This document shows positions 19,342 through 28,615 of a stretch of DNA of 64,000 nt, piece by piece. The stretch's first letter is position 1, and every line of letters begins with the position of its first letter. The notes under the pieces are model-generated. The model worked only from the letters and a program-made list of their open reading frames with translations, had not been told where the DNA came from and ran no database searches. The DNA is from DYFT01 sp041695085 (GTDB lineage Bacteria; Bacteroidota; Ignavibacteria; UBA10030): contig JBGFRO010000037.1 of the NCBI GenBank assembly GCA_041695085.1, positions 104,832 to 168,831 of the forward strand. Direction: 5' to 3'. Both the position numbers and the translations under genes were made by a program.

Positions 19342-21141
19342 ATGGTCCGTTGTGCTCGCTTCGTGTTCATATTGATCGTCACGCTGATATCATCTTCGTT
19401 GTTTGCACAAGTACCGCCGAAAAGGGAGTTTCGGGCTGCGTGGATTGCGACGGTGTTGAACCTCGACTGGCCCTCCACCAGGGGAGGTGATCCCCAGACG
19501 CAGAGGAACCAGCTCGTCACCATTCTCGATGGTTTGAAACGTGCCGGCATCAATGCGATCATTTTCCAGATTAGGTCTGAATGCGATGCGATGTATCCAT
19601 CCATGATCGAGCCCTGGTCGTACTGGTTAACGGGGCAACAGGGGAGCGCTCCCGTTGTTCCGTTTGATCCCCTTCAATTCGCTATTCAAGAGGCGCATGC
19701 GCGTGGGATGGAGATCCATGCGTGGTTCAATCCGTATCGTGCAGAGCGACAAGTCGGCAATTATCCTCTCGCTTCCAATCATGTCATCAACACGAATCCG
19801 AGCTGGATTTTGACCTTTGGATCACTCAAGATGTTGAATCCGGGGATGAGTGCTGTACGCAACTACATTGCAAGAGTCATTGGTGATGTCGTCAGGAAGT
19901 ATCCGGAGCTTGACGGCGTTCATTTTGATGATTATTTCTATCCCTACTCTCCCAAAATCACGACGGAAGATCAAGCCACCTTCGCTGCCGAACCACGCGG
20001 TTTCACTGATATCAACATGTGGAGAAGGGATAACGTCAACATTTTCGTTAAGCAAGTCTACGATACGATTCTCGCGATCAATCCTCGGGTTAAATTCGGA
20101 ATCAGTCCGTTCGGCATTTGGAAGAGCGGAACGCCACAGGGGATTGTTGGACTTTCCGCCTACGATGATATCTATTGCGATGCGCTTGCATGGCTTCAAC
20201 AGCGCACCATCGATTATCTGACTCCACAACTCTACTGGCCATTTGGAGGCGGACAAGATTACGGAAAACTTATGCCTTGGTGGGCATCGGTCGTATCGAG
20301 CAGCGGACGGCATTTCTATCCGGGACAAGCCGCCTATCGTATCATCGACGGCAACTGGAATGCGTCGGAAGTACCGAACCAAATACGGTTGAACCGCAAT
20401 ACTGCCGGCACACTGGGAAGCGTCTTCTTCCGAGCCCGGCATGGAGTTACCAATAATCCCAAAGGGTTTGCGGATTCATTACGGACTGATCTGTATAGAT
20501 ATCCCGCTCTCCGACCCCTCATGTCGTGGAAGGAAACAACGCCTCCCAACACGCCGAACGCGCTGACCATCACGAAATTCAGCTCCTCGGCCGTGGTGAG
20601 CTGGAGCGCGCCGACGGTTGCTTCCGATGGCGAGCTCGCCAGCCAGTACATCCTCTACCGCTCTCCATCGCTCCCCATCAACTACAACGACCCGAGGCTG
20701 ATCATCTCGGTTCAAAGAACCACGAGCTACGCAGAATCGACGCTCCCCCCGACGGGGGTGACGTACTACTATGCCGTTACGGCCCTCGACCGGCTACAGA
20801 ATGAGAGTCAACCCAGCAACATCATGGGATTGAACGCCAGCGGCGTCGTGGGCATCGAACAACAGGCCTCACCGCCGATTGTATTCCATCTCTATCAGAA
20901 TTTCCCGAATCCTTTCAACCCAACGACTCTTATCTCTTTCCATCTTCCGCATGAAGAGAAAGTGACATTGGTGGTGTACGATCTACTGGGTCGAGAAATA
21001 CGAGTGCTCGTGGACGGCGTGAGAAGCGGTGGCGAACATCAGGTGCTCTTCGATGCAAGCGGCCTTCCAACCGGAGTGTATTTCTATCGCCTCAGAGCCG
21101 GTGAGTTTGTCGAGAGCAAAAAGATGCAATTGGTGAAGTGA
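19342..21141 (+). CDS. GHL10/DUF187 family glycoside hydrolase-like protein with FnIII and T9SS tail
   Basis: A 599-aa secreted protein. After the signal peptide (to SLFAQ) comes a TIM-barrel domain of the glycosyl-hydrolase-like 10 family (REFRAAWIATVLNLDWPS, IHAWFNPYRAE, DGVHFDDYFYPY), of which some members degrade peptidoglycan-linked or other glycans. A fibronectin type III domain (VVSWSAPTVASDGE) and a T9SS domain (YQNFPNPFNPTTLISFHLP) follow. ATG 19342 has an AAAGGA ribosome site and lies 11 bases after the FG-GAP gene. It closes the run of four T9SS cargo genes. Confidence 0.87.
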   Translation: MVRCARFVFILIVTLISSSLFAQVPPKREFRAAWIATVLNLDWPSTRGGDPQTQRNQLVTILDGLKRAGINAIIFQIRSECDAMYPSMIEPWSYWLTGQQGSAPVVPFDPLQFAIQEAHARGMEIHAWFNPYRAERQVGNYPLASNHVINTNPSWILTFGSLKMLNPGMSAVRNYIARVIGDVVRKYPELDGVHFDDYFYPYSPKITTEDQATFAAEPRGFTDINMWRRDNVNIFVKQVYDTILAINPRVKFGISPFGIWKSGTPQGIVGLSAYDDIYCDALAWLQQRTIDYLTPQLYWPFGGGQDYGKLMPWWASVVSSSGRHFYPGQAAYRIIDGNWNASEVPNQIRLNRNTAGTLGSVFFRARHGVTNNPKGFADSLRTDLYRYPALRPLMSWKETTPPNTPNALTITKFSSSAVVSWSAPTVASDGELASQYILYRSPSLPINYNDPRLIISVQRTTSYAESTLPPTGVTYYYAVTALDRLQNESQPSNIMGLNASGVVGIEQQASPPIVFHLYQNFPNPFNPTTLISFHLPHEEKVTLVVYDLLGREIRVLVDGVRSGGEHQVLFDASGLPTGVYFYRLRAGEFVESKKMQLVK

Positions 21142-21445
21142 GGGGGATGGGGAAGTATGAGAGGAGGAAGTATGGAAGTAGGAAGACGCGAGTCGGCAGA
21201 AGACAGTTGACAGACCGCAAGCTGGAGACGGCAGAACGAAGAGGGCCGCGATCGACGAGTTAGGAGGCAAGTCGTCGCATCTACGGTACAGATTCCGAAC
21301 CCCAACCAACAATGTATCGAGACATGCAGGCGCGTGCTCTGTGTAGATTCCGAATAAAGGCATTTCGGAATGACGAGGATGGAGTTCTCGTGATTCCTAC
21401 CCTTCGACGAAGAGCAGAGTGCTATTGTCTGTGGTGCGAAGGCCC

Positions 21446-21500
21446 CCGAAATCGTCGGCGGAGCGGGGGGAGGGCCTTCACCTGTGCGTTTTGATTTCGG
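21446..21500. repeat. Short interspersed repeat, copy 1 (CCGAAATC...GATTTCGG ends)
   Basis: A 55-base unit bounded by perfect 8-base inverted ends CCGAAATC and GATTTCGG with a G-rich interior. It resembles the unit at 21,542-21,595 along its length, especially GTGCGTT before the right end. No coding capacity. It may be a miniature repeat element. Confidence 0.65.
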
Positions 21501-21541
21501 TCAAGTACACTCCTGACAATCAGTTGCAGCGCTCTCCGAGG

Positions 21542-21595
21542 CCGAAATCAATGGGTTGAGGGGAGGCTGCATTCTCACGTGCGTTACGATTTCGG
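21542..21595. repeat. Short interspersed repeat, copy 2 (CCGAAATC...GATTTCGG ends)
   Basis: Second, diverged copy with identical 8-base inverted ends and a shared interior (GGGGAGG, then ACGTGCGTTACGATTTCGG). Copies 1 and 2 lie in direct orientation 41 bases apart. Confidence 0.65.
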
Positions 21596-21608
21596 AAAGC
21601 TTTCTTTG

Positions 21609-21638
21609 GTTACTTTCTTTGGCATCAAAGAAAGTAAC
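21609..21638. terminator. 13-bp perfect hairpin between convergent genes
   Basis: GTTACTTTCTTTG (21,609-21,621) and its exact complement (21,626-21,638) with loop GCAT. It lies between two convergent genes and could end transcripts from either side, although no clear run of T follows. It could also be a repetitive extragenic hairpin. Confidence 0.5.
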
Positions 21639-21766
21639 ACCCAGATAGAATCCCGAATAGAAGAAAAAGCCTCTTTGCGTAACATCAGCGGTCATGAATC
21701 CGGGCTTCACTAAGCCGGATGAAAATAAACTTTCGGTTGTCTATGGTAGAATTATTTTCATAGCAG

Positions 21767-24070
21767 TTACCAGCTTATCTTACTCGGATTCTGTCGCTCG
21801 TCGCGCCAGAAGGGATTGGTGTGAAGATCGCACAAGCCGATGGGATATTTGGCGTTGAAGATTTCGGTGGTAGTCTCGGGGCAAAATTCGCGTGCCTTCT
21901 TTTTCGTCTCCACACAAATCGTATCCGTTATCACCCCTTCGGGTTGACGGAAGTATTCGAGCGGCAGGCCGATTTCCGGATCCTCGTAGGTGTTTTGCAT
22001 GAAACGTCCGAAAATGGGGGCGGCAGCTCTTCCTCCCTGTCCATCTGAGCTTCCAAACTTGATGCGGTGATCGTCAAATCCCACCCACACCCCGGCTGCC
22101 AACTGAGGGGTGAAGCCCACGAACCACGCGTCGCCATAATCGTTGGTGGTTCCCGTTTTTCCGGCCGCGGGCAGGGCAAAGAAGTTGCGGATCACCCGAC
22201 CCGTTCCTCCTTCTTCGTTCACACCCCCTTCGAGCAGATTTGTCATGATGTAAGCAGTTTCTTTGCTCAGCACTTCGCGCTTGCTCGGAACAGTCTCCTC
22301 AATCAAATTGCCGTCGTTGTCCTCGATGCGTACGATCGAGTACGGTTCGATGTGCACGCCTTCGTTTGCGTACACACCGTAGGCCGAAGTGATTTCAAGC
22401 GGTGTCACTTCCGCGGTTCCAAGGGCAATCGATTCATAGGGGGGGATAGGGGATTTGATTCCCATGCGTTGCGCGTATTCCGCGACCTGTTTTGGCGGAG
22501 CAATTTCAAGAATAGCGCGCACGGCGATGAGATTGATGGAGCGCTTTAATCCTTCCCGCAAAGTGTACTTTCCTCCAAATGTTCCGTCAAAGTTCTGCGG
22601 CGTCCATCGCGTTCCATCCGCCATGGGAATCGTCACGGGCTGATTCAGAAGCTCGAAGCATGCGGGTGTGCCGTTATCGATGGCCACCGTAAAAACGAAC
22701 GGCTTGAACGCCGAGCCGGGTTGCCGGCGAATTTGTGTGACGTGGTTTAAGCCGTACTTGAATTGACGAAAATTCCTGCCTCCCACCATCGCCTTGATCT
22801 GTCCGGTGCGAGGATCGATCACAACAAACCCCACCTCAATTGTCCGCGCCAACTTCTTGACAGAGTCGATGAACTCGGGATTGGTCCTCAGAGCTGCAGC
22901 GATGCTGTCCTGCACGTTCTTCGACTTTGCTTTCTTGAACACGTCGAGATCGCGAATCGCTTTGTCGACGTTGCTGCGGAGAATTTCCGGATGCTTCGTC
23001 CAATCCCAATTCTCCTCAAACCGCTTTTGGAATTCGGTCAGGTGTTCTTCGACTGCCCGATTGGCATGACGCTGCATGCGGCTGTCGATGGTGGTATAGA
23101 CGCGAAGTCCATCGCGATAGATGTTAAAGCCGTGCGTCTCGGCTCGTTCCAGAAGCTGTTGTCGCACCCATTCTACAAAGTGGGGGGTGATGCCTGTACG
23201 CGACTCCGGTTCGAGTGTCCGGAATTGGAGATTTTCGGCCCGAATCTGGGCCGCCTCTTCTTCCGTGATGTAGCCGTCGCGCACCATCTGGCGGATCACC
23301 ACTTCTCTCCGACCGAGAGCGCGTTCGGGGTTACGAATGGGATCATAGTACCCCGGTCCCTGAAGCATGCCAATGAACAGGGTATACTCAGCGGCCGTCA
23401 GCTCTGCAGCCGGTTTATTGAAGTAGCGCTGTGCCGCCGATTCGATGCCGTAGGCACCGCGACCGAACCAGGAGACGTTCAGATACAATTCCAGAATTTC
23501 TCGTTTCGTGAAGTTTCGCTCGATCTGGACCGAGGTAATGAATTCGCGGATTTTCCGTGTGATCTTGTCGAAGAGGTTCTCGTTCTGACCCTGGAGGTTG
23601 TAGAGATTGCGCGCGAGTTGTTGCGTGATGGTGCTGGCTCCCGCCTGCCGAAAGGTGATGATATTCAGCACCATCTGGCGAAAGAAGCGGGGAAGGTTGA
23701 CCCCCCAGTGATTGTAGAAATCTTTATCCTCAGTTGCGATGAGTGCGTGAATAAGCCCGGGCGGGATCTTGTCGAGACTAACCCGTGTGCGGTTTTTTTC
23801 AGCGATCAGGTCAAGTACAACGGCGTCGGAGGAATAGACCTTCGTTGCCAACTCGGGTTTGGGGTTTTCCAATTTCTCGAGGGAGGGGAGTCCGCGCACG
23901 ATGTAGAAGCCGTACCAGACGATGAGACCGAACAAGAGCACACCGATGCCGAGCGAAACTTTCCAGTTCTTGCGGAGAAATCCCCCACTCCGCCGCAGGA
24001 ACGAACGCCGGTATTCGGGATCGTTGAAGTAGCGATCCATATCTTCTTGTTCGTATCGTCGCTTCGCCAT
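21767..24070 (-). CDS. Class A penicillin-binding protein (PBP1A family)
   Basis: Bifunctional peptidoglycan synthase, 767 aa. A cytoplasmic basic N-terminus and one membrane helix (VSLGIGVLLFGLIVWYGFYI) are followed by a GT51 glycosyltransferase domain (ATEDKDFYNHWG, GASTITQQLARNLY) and a transpeptidase domain with the expected active-site motifs SAFK (in QPGSAFKPF), SIN and KTG (GKTGTTNDYG). A short Cys-containing tail ends the protein. A class A enzyme is normal for a rod-shaped Gram-negative. It lies 74 bases downstream of lpxH. Confidence 0.95.
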   Translation of the reverse strand: MAKRRYEQEDMDRYFNDPEYRRSFLRRSGGFLRKNWKVSLGIGVLLFGLIVWYGFYIVRGLPSLEKLENPKPELATKVYSSDAVVLDLIAEKNRTRVSLDKIPPGLIHALIATEDKDFYNHWGVNLPRFFRQMVLNIITFRQAGASTITQQLARNLYNLQGQNENLFDKITRKIREFITSVQIERNFTKREILELYLNVSWFGRGAYGIESAAQRYFNKPAAELTAAEYTLFIGMLQGPGYYDPIRNPERALGRREVVIRQMVRDGYITEEEAAQIRAENLQFRTLEPESRTGITPHFVEWVRQQLLERAETHGFNIYRDGLRVYTTIDSRMQRHANRAVEEHLTEFQKRFEENWDWTKHPEILRSNVDKAIRDLDVFKKAKSKNVQDSIAAALRTNPEFIDSVKKLARTIEVGFVVIDPRTGQIKAMVGGRNFRQFKYGLNHVTQIRRQPGSAFKPFVFTVAIDNGTPACFELLNQPVTIPMADGTRWTPQNFDGTFGGKYTLREGLKRSINLIAVRAILEIAPPKQVAEYAQRMGIKSPIPPYESIALGTAEVTPLEITSAYGVYANEGVHIEPYSIVRIEDNDGNLIEETVPSKREVLSKETAYIMTNLLEGGVNEEGGTGRVIRNFFALPAAGKTGTTNDYGDAWFVGFTPQLAAGVWVGFDDHRIKFGSSDGQGGRAAAPIFGRFMQNTYEDPEIGLPLEYFRQPEGVITDTICVETKKKAREFCPETTTEIFNAKYPIGLCDLHTNPFWRDERQNPSKISW

Positions 24071-24144
24071 CTTCTCTCTCTGTTCCTCTGGATCATACTC
24101 GCATCAGAACATCTCTTCCGCGATCTCTTCCATCCATTCGCAGC

Positions 24145-24873
24145 TCAGGCCTCCTGACTCCAACGCTTGAGGTGCACATCCGTTCCATCAAACTCCGCAT
24201 ACGTGTATTGGTGGATCCAATCACCAAGGTTGACGTACACACCTGTCCCAAGGTTTCTTCGTGTCGATTGGTGATTGTGTCCCATCACGACGTAGTCAAA
24301 TCCTTCCCGGATCTTTCTCTCCGCAAACTCGACCATGTCGTGGCCCTCAAACAGTTTATTTGATGTGTATTGGCGACTTGAATGCGATGCACGACGCGCG
24401 ATCCAACTTGCCAGATCGGGATGAAGGAGGGAGAAAAGGAAGATGTTCGTTTTGTTTCTCAACACTTTCTTGAGAAGGCGGTAACCTGTGTCTTTCTTCA
24501 ACAATCCATCGCCGTGATGCAGGTAAAACCGTTTGCCGTGAATAGTTCGTTCGATGGGGTTGGGAAAGACCTCCATGCCCAACTCGTCGTGAAAGTACGA
24601 TTTGATCCAGAAGTCGTGATTGCCTGGGAGATAACCGACCTTGATGCCGGCTTCCGTCAAGTTGGCGAGGGCCGTAAAGAGCCGGAAGTATCCTTTCGGC
24701 ACAACTGTTTTGTACTCGAACCAATAGTCGAACAGATCGCCCACAATGAACAGCTGTTCTCCCTCCCGACCGACCATTTCGAGAAAGCGGATGATGGTTC
24801 GCTCTTTCTTTCGATCGTCTTCTTTGGAACCGATGCCGAGGTGAGCGTCTGAGAAGAAGTAGGTTTTGCGCAT
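24145..24873 (-). CDS. lpxH: UDP-2,3-diacylglucosamine diphosphatase (LpxH-type)
   Basis: Calcineurin-like metallophosphoesterase that cleaves UDP-2,3-diacylglucosamine to lipid X in lipid A synthesis. All metal-ligand motifs are visible: FSDAHLG at the N-terminus, GDLFDYWFE, PGNHDFW, LHHGDG and VMGHNHQ. 242 aa is usual. Presence of this step supports an outer membrane with lipid A. It lies upstream of the penicillin-binding protein gene in the same direction. Confidence 0.9.
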   Translation of the reverse strand: MRKTYFFSDAHLGIGSKEDDRKKERTIIRFLEMVGREGEQLFIVGDLFDYWFEYKTVVPKGYFRLFTALANLTEAGIKVGYLPGNHDFWIKSYFHDELGMEVFPNPIERTIHGKRFYLHHGDGLLKKDTGYRLLKKVLRNKTNIFLFSLLHPDLASWIARRASHSSRQYTSNKLFEGHDMVEFAERKIREGFDYVVMGHNHQSTRRNLGTGVYVNLGDWIHQYTYAEFDGTDVHLKRWSQEA

Positions 24874-25030
24874 ACGTTGGGTGTTGTGATCCTCGGAGAC
24901 GCGCGCAGCTGCGGCTTGCGGTGGTGGGACGTTCCGAAAAACCGTCCTTAGATAGCGAAAAAAGGGACGAAATGCAAGGAGACCGATCTCGTCGCGCGTG
25001 CGCGGTGAATATCGAGGCTGAAACGGTGAG

Positions 25031-26500
25031 TTAAGAGAGGGGGAGCGTCACTGTGAAGGTGCTTCCTTTGCGCGGCTGACTCTTCACCTCGATGCTGCCG
25101 CGGTGAGCTTGTGCAATCCATTTCGCGATCGAAAGACCGAGGCCGCTGCCGCCCGAGTCAGGAAGCTCGTGCTGTTTGACGCGATAGAATCGATCGAAGA
25201 TGTACGGAAGATCTTTCTTCGAAATGCCGATGCCGGTGTCGTTGATGTGTACGACGGCGCTGCCGTCGGATCGCTCCACTGTGATCGAGATGGTTCCATC
25301 GGCGGGTGTGTACTTCACCGCGTTCTCGATTAAGTTGATGAAGAGTTGTCGGAGACGCACCTGGTCGCCATGCAGGTGAACAGGTTCGATCTTCTCCGCT
25401 ACGACGTTGATCCGTTTCTTCTCCGCAAGTATGCGCGCATCTTCCAGGATTTCTTCCACCATCTGATGGAGCGCCACGGAATCGAATTGAAACGCGAGCC
25501 GTCCCGATTCCGATTTGATCAGTGTCATCAGGCTTTCGACAATGGAGGAAAGTCGGACCAATTCGTCGTGAATACTTTGCAGCAACTCGCGCGTCTCACG
25601 GGGAAGCCTCTTCTTTCGAAGAGCCACTTCAATTTCCCCTCTCATGATCGTCAGAGGCGTCCGGAGCTCGTGCGATGCTTCGGCCGAAAATCGCTGAACC
25701 TGGGAAAATGACTCCTGGAGTCTTCCAATCATCTCGTTGAATGTGTTCGTGAGCCGTCCTAACTCGTCATCCACTTCGTGGGTCGGCAATCTCCGGTTGA
25801 GGTTGTGTGCAGTAATTTCCCGCGCGGTCCTGGTGATGGTGTCCACCGGTTTGAGCGACTTGTGGGCAAGAAACCAGCCGCCGATGACGGAAATCAAGAG
25901 CGCGAGCGGAACAAGGTAATTGAAGTTCGAGAAAATGCTGTCCAATACTTCGGTGAGGTCGGCGAGAGGATAGGCTACAACGATCTTCACGTAGTCGTTC
26001 TGCGTGGCGGCCATCCGCAAATCGCGTTGCTGGTCGTCTTGCACCGTGATGATGTGAATCGAACCGTAGGGGATTTCCACGGTCGGGAGTGTCTGGTTTT
26101 CCAGCGAAGGGGAGCGATAGAGGAGGTCGCCGTTACGGTCGAGTATCTGAATGACCTGCCGGCGGGGATTGAGCAGAGTGTGCTGGTAAATCTGTTTCCA
26201 CACCTGATCGATTTCTTCCTCTGCCACATCACTGGTTTCGGCCGGAACTGCCGGTTGGGCGGCTCGCTTCAGTTCCTGAAGTTCAAGCAGGGCGGAACGC
26301 TTCAGCCGGACTTTTCGGGCTTTCGGTTCGATGAATTGATTGACCCACGTGATTTCGTTCCGAAGAGAGCGGTCGAGATTATCCAAGAGGATCGAGCGCG
26401 TGAACAGATAGGCTGTGGCACCGAAGCCGAGCAGGGTAGCGGCGACGAGCGCCGAATACCAAAGAGTGAGTTTCGTCCGGATGGAGTGGAACAGCGTCAT
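25031..26500 (-). CDS. Two-component sensor histidine kinase
   Basis: A 489-aa inner-membrane kinase. Two membrane helices (about residues 12-30 and 185-205) flank a periplasmic sensor region of about 150 residues with no recognised ligand domain. HAMP follows, then the phospho-accepting histidine in SAEASHELRTPLT and an ATPase domain with N (INLIENAVKYT), G1 (DTGIGISKKDL) and G2 (GGSGLGLSI) boxes. Its ATG overlaps the response-regulator stop by four bases, so the two are translationally coupled. Confidence 0.95.
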   Translation of the reverse strand: MTLFHSIRTKLTLWYSALVAATLLGFGATAYLFTRSILLDNLDRSLRNEITWVNQFIEPKARKVRLKRSALLELQELKRAAQPAVPAETSDVAEEEIDQVWKQIYQHTLLNPRRQVIQILDRNGDLLYRSPSLENQTLPTVEIPYGSIHIITVQDDQQRDLRMAATQNDYVKIVVAYPLADLTEVLDSIFSNFNYLVPLALLISVIGGWFLAHKSLKPVDTITRTAREITAHNLNRRLPTHEVDDELGRLTNTFNEMIGRLQESFSQVQRFSAEASHELRTPLTIMRGEIEVALRKKRLPRETRELLQSIHDELVRLSSIVESLMTLIKSESGRLAFQFDSVALHQMVEEILEDARILAEKKRINVVAEKIEPVHLHGDQVRLRQLFINLIENAVKYTPADGTISITVERSDGSAVVHINDTGIGISKKDLPYIFDRFYRVKQHELPDSGGSGLGLSIAKWIAQAHRGSIEVKSQPRKGSTFTVTLPLS

Positions 26501-27189
26501 TTCGATTTCCGAGGTTTCGCCTCGTCATCTGAAATGTAATATCCCTGACCGCGCTGGGTGTGGAGGAGTTTCTTCTCGAATCCATGGTCGATCTTTTTCC
26601 GCAGGTGATTCACGTAGACATCGACGATGTTTGTTCCCGGATCGAAGTCGAATCCCCAGATCTCCTTTGAGAGTTGTTGGCGCGTGACGAGCTTGGGATG
26701 ATTCCGCATTAAACATTCGAGCAGTGCGTACTCGCGTGCGGTCAGGTCAATGATCGTTCCGTTCCGCGTCGCCTTATGCTTCACTGTATCGAGCCGAAGG
26801 CTTCCCACTTTCAGCACCGTTTGGTTCTGGCGGCCGCGTCGGAGGAGCGAGCGGATGCGTGCCAAAAGCTCATCGAACACGAACGGTTTCGTCAGATAGT
26901 CGTCAGCGCCGCAGTCCAGGCCGTAGACGACATCCTGCGTTTCCCCGCGTGCCGTGAGCATGAGAACGGGAGTTCGCACGCCGGCTTTACGGACCGATTT
27001 CAGAACCTCGAAGCCGTCTTTTTTGGGAAGAAGAACGTCGAGCAAGATGAGGTCGAACTCTTCCGACCTCGCGCGCTTCTCACCGATGAGTCCATCTGGA
27101 GCGAGTTCGACGCGATACCCTTCCGTCTCCAGCCCGCGCTGAATGAATCGCGCCAACTTGGCTTCGTCTTCTACAACCAAAATATACAT
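26497..27189 (-). CDS. OmpR/PhoB-family response regulator
   Basis: A 230-aa transcription factor paired with the adjacent kinase. The receiver domain has the acidic pair near residue 8 (VVEDEA), the phospho-acceptor aspartate in LILLDVLLPKKDG, and LTARG and LTKPF switch residues. The C-terminal winged helix contains LTAREYALLECLMRN and the DNA-contacting DVYVNHLRKKID. The open frame continues upstream, but ATG 27189 (MYILVVEDE) is the family start. Target genes are not evident. Confidence 0.95.
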   Translation of the reverse strand: MYILVVEDEAKLARFIQRGLETEGYRVELAPDGLIGEKRARSEEFDLILLDVLLPKKDGFEVLKSVRKAGVRTPVLMLTARGETQDVVYGLDCGADDYLTKPFVFDELLARIRSLLRRGRQNQTVLKVGSLRLDTVKHKATRNGTIIDLTAREYALLECLMRNHPKLVTRQQLSKEIWGFDFDPGTNIVDVYVNHLRKKIDHGFEKKLLHTQRGQGYYISDDEAKPRKSK

Positions 27190-27681
27190 GGTGTTTGAAC
27201 GTGAACGTTTTGCTTTCTTCGGAATTGTACGAGCAGGTGTTCGGACTTGCACACCTTCCGCAGAGGCTTCAAGGGGATGTGATGGCTCGCAACGCGCAAT
27301 CCGACTGAAGGTAGTTGGAATTCGGAAGACTTTCAATGTGTGGATCTTTCCTCCGAGTGATGCTAAACCGCAGGCCGCAGTTTGCACGTTATCTACTCCG
27401 TGTTTCGCGCAATCTCTCGTGTCGCTCGAAGTCAAGTGATCTACCCTGAGGGACTCGCGGATGCACAACGATTCGGACCGCGCGTTGTTCATAACTCAGC
27501 TCACAGAACGATTCGGCTTGTTGTTGTCGAGTCGATTCCGCGGCCGCCTTAATGACCAATGAAATGATGCGCCCCTTCGTCGTTGGCCGGATTGGAAACT
27601 CCCCTTTTTTTCTCTATATTTTTGCCGCTTTCGAAGCTACGCATCGCGCTATCACAAATCTGTGAGAGAGGACACGACTGT
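27190..27681. other. Gene-free divergent upstream region
   Basis: About 490 bases between the divergent response-regulator and TatT genes. No supported gene, RNA or repeat is seen. It must hold promoters for both units; a T-rich tract near 27,600-27,625 precedes the TatT gene. Confidence 0.7.
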
Positions 27682-28557
27682 TTGAAACTTCTCGCAGTCA
27701 TATGGAGAGCTCTTCTTCTGTTTTTGGCAATCGTCGCATTCCAGGGATGCGTCCAGCTGCTCGCCATCCGTTCCGTGGGGGGCATTATGGACTATGGCTT
27801 CGAGGCCTTCAACGAGGAGGCCGATCTTCAGCTTGCTCAAGAAGCCCTCGGGTCCAACCTCAAATTGCTCGAAGCCTTGATCAAAGGCGATCCCGAAAAC
27901 TCGAAACTCCTCTTGCTCGCGTCTCAGGGCTATAACGCTTACAGCATGGCGTTCGTGGAAGACGATAGCGTTGAGAGGGCAAGAGCGTTTTACCTGAGGG
28001 GGAGAGAGTACGGTTTGCGTATCCTGCAACAGAAGCGACGATTCCGTGAGGCGTGGGAGAAGGATGTTGAGACGTTCAAACAAGGGCTGGCGTCGCTTTC
28101 AAAGGAGGATGTGCCGGCTGTCTTCTGGACGGCGTTCGGGTGGGGGAGCTACATCAACATAACCCGACACGATGTTGCAGCGTTGGCCGATCTGGCGAAG
28201 GTCACGGCGATGATGGAGTTTGTGGTTGAGAAAGAGCCGTCGTACTACTACGGAGGTGCGTATCTCTTTCTCGGCGCCATCGAAGCTGTAACGCCCCCCA
28301 TGTTCGGGGGGAAACCAGAAAAAGCAAAGATGTTGCTCGATCAAGCCGTGGCGGCGAGTGAAGGAAGATTCCTGATGTCCTACGTCTACTATGCAAGGAC
28401 GTATGCCCTCCAGCAATTGAATCGGGAGCTGTTTGACTCTCTGCTAACGAAGGTGGAGAAGGCTTCCCTCGATTCATTGCCGGAAGCTCGTTTGGCGAAT
28501 GCTGTAGCAAAGAGAAAAGCTCACATGTTGCGGCAGAAAGCCGATCAGCTTTTTTGA
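27682..28557 (+). CDS. TRAP transporter T-component (TatT) lipoprotein
   Basis: A 291-aa lipoprotein of the TatT family, known as an all-helical TPR-like trimeric partner of the solute receptor in some TRAP systems (first described in Treponema). Signal peptide with AFQGC lipobox, then helical repeats (MDYGFEAFNEEADLQLAQE, LLLLASQGYNAYSMAFVED, SYYYGGAYLFLGAIEAV). A TTG start at 27682 gives the best signal peptide; GAGAGAGGA lies upstream. First gene of a four-gene TRAP operon. Confidence 0.85.
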   Translation: MKLLAVIWRALLLFLAIVAFQGCVQLLAIRSVGGIMDYGFEAFNEEADLQLAQEALGSNLKLLEALIKGDPENSKLLLLASQGYNAYSMAFVEDDSVERARAFYLRGREYGLRILQQKRRFREAWEKDVETFKQGLASLSKEDVPAVFWTAFGWGSYINITRHDVAALADLAKVTAMMEFVVEKEPSYYYGGAYLFLGAIEAVTPPMFGGKPEKAKMLLDQAVAASEGRFLMSYVYYARTYALQQLNRELFDSLLTKVEKASLDSLPEARLANAVAKRKAHMLRQKADQLF

Positions 28558-28615
28558 AGGTGATTGGACTTGATCAAAATGAGCGTGAAGTTCATCGACA
28601 AATAAGGGAGTGATT

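Larger units (their letters stand above)
21142..21766. other. Gene-free stretch with purine-rich tract, paired repeats and hairpin
   Basis: No gene is supported here. Bases about 21,145-21,260 are a purine-rich low-complexity tract built from variants of GGAAGTA, GTCGGCAGAAGACAG and similar words. Two related 55-base repeats and a 13-bp perfect hairpin follow (listed separately). The stretch separates the convergent ends of the GHL10 gene and the penicillin-binding protein gene. Confidence 0.8.

Noticed and set aside
21145..21300. Purine-rich tract as a short coding gene or RNA
   Set aside because: Low-complexity words, no ribosome site with a sustained frame, no foldable conserved structure.
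22763..24157. 464-codon open frame on the plus strand opposite the penicillin-binding protein
   Set aside because: It lies wholly opposite a gene with complete catalytic motifs and has no recognisable domain; it reflects third-position base bias.
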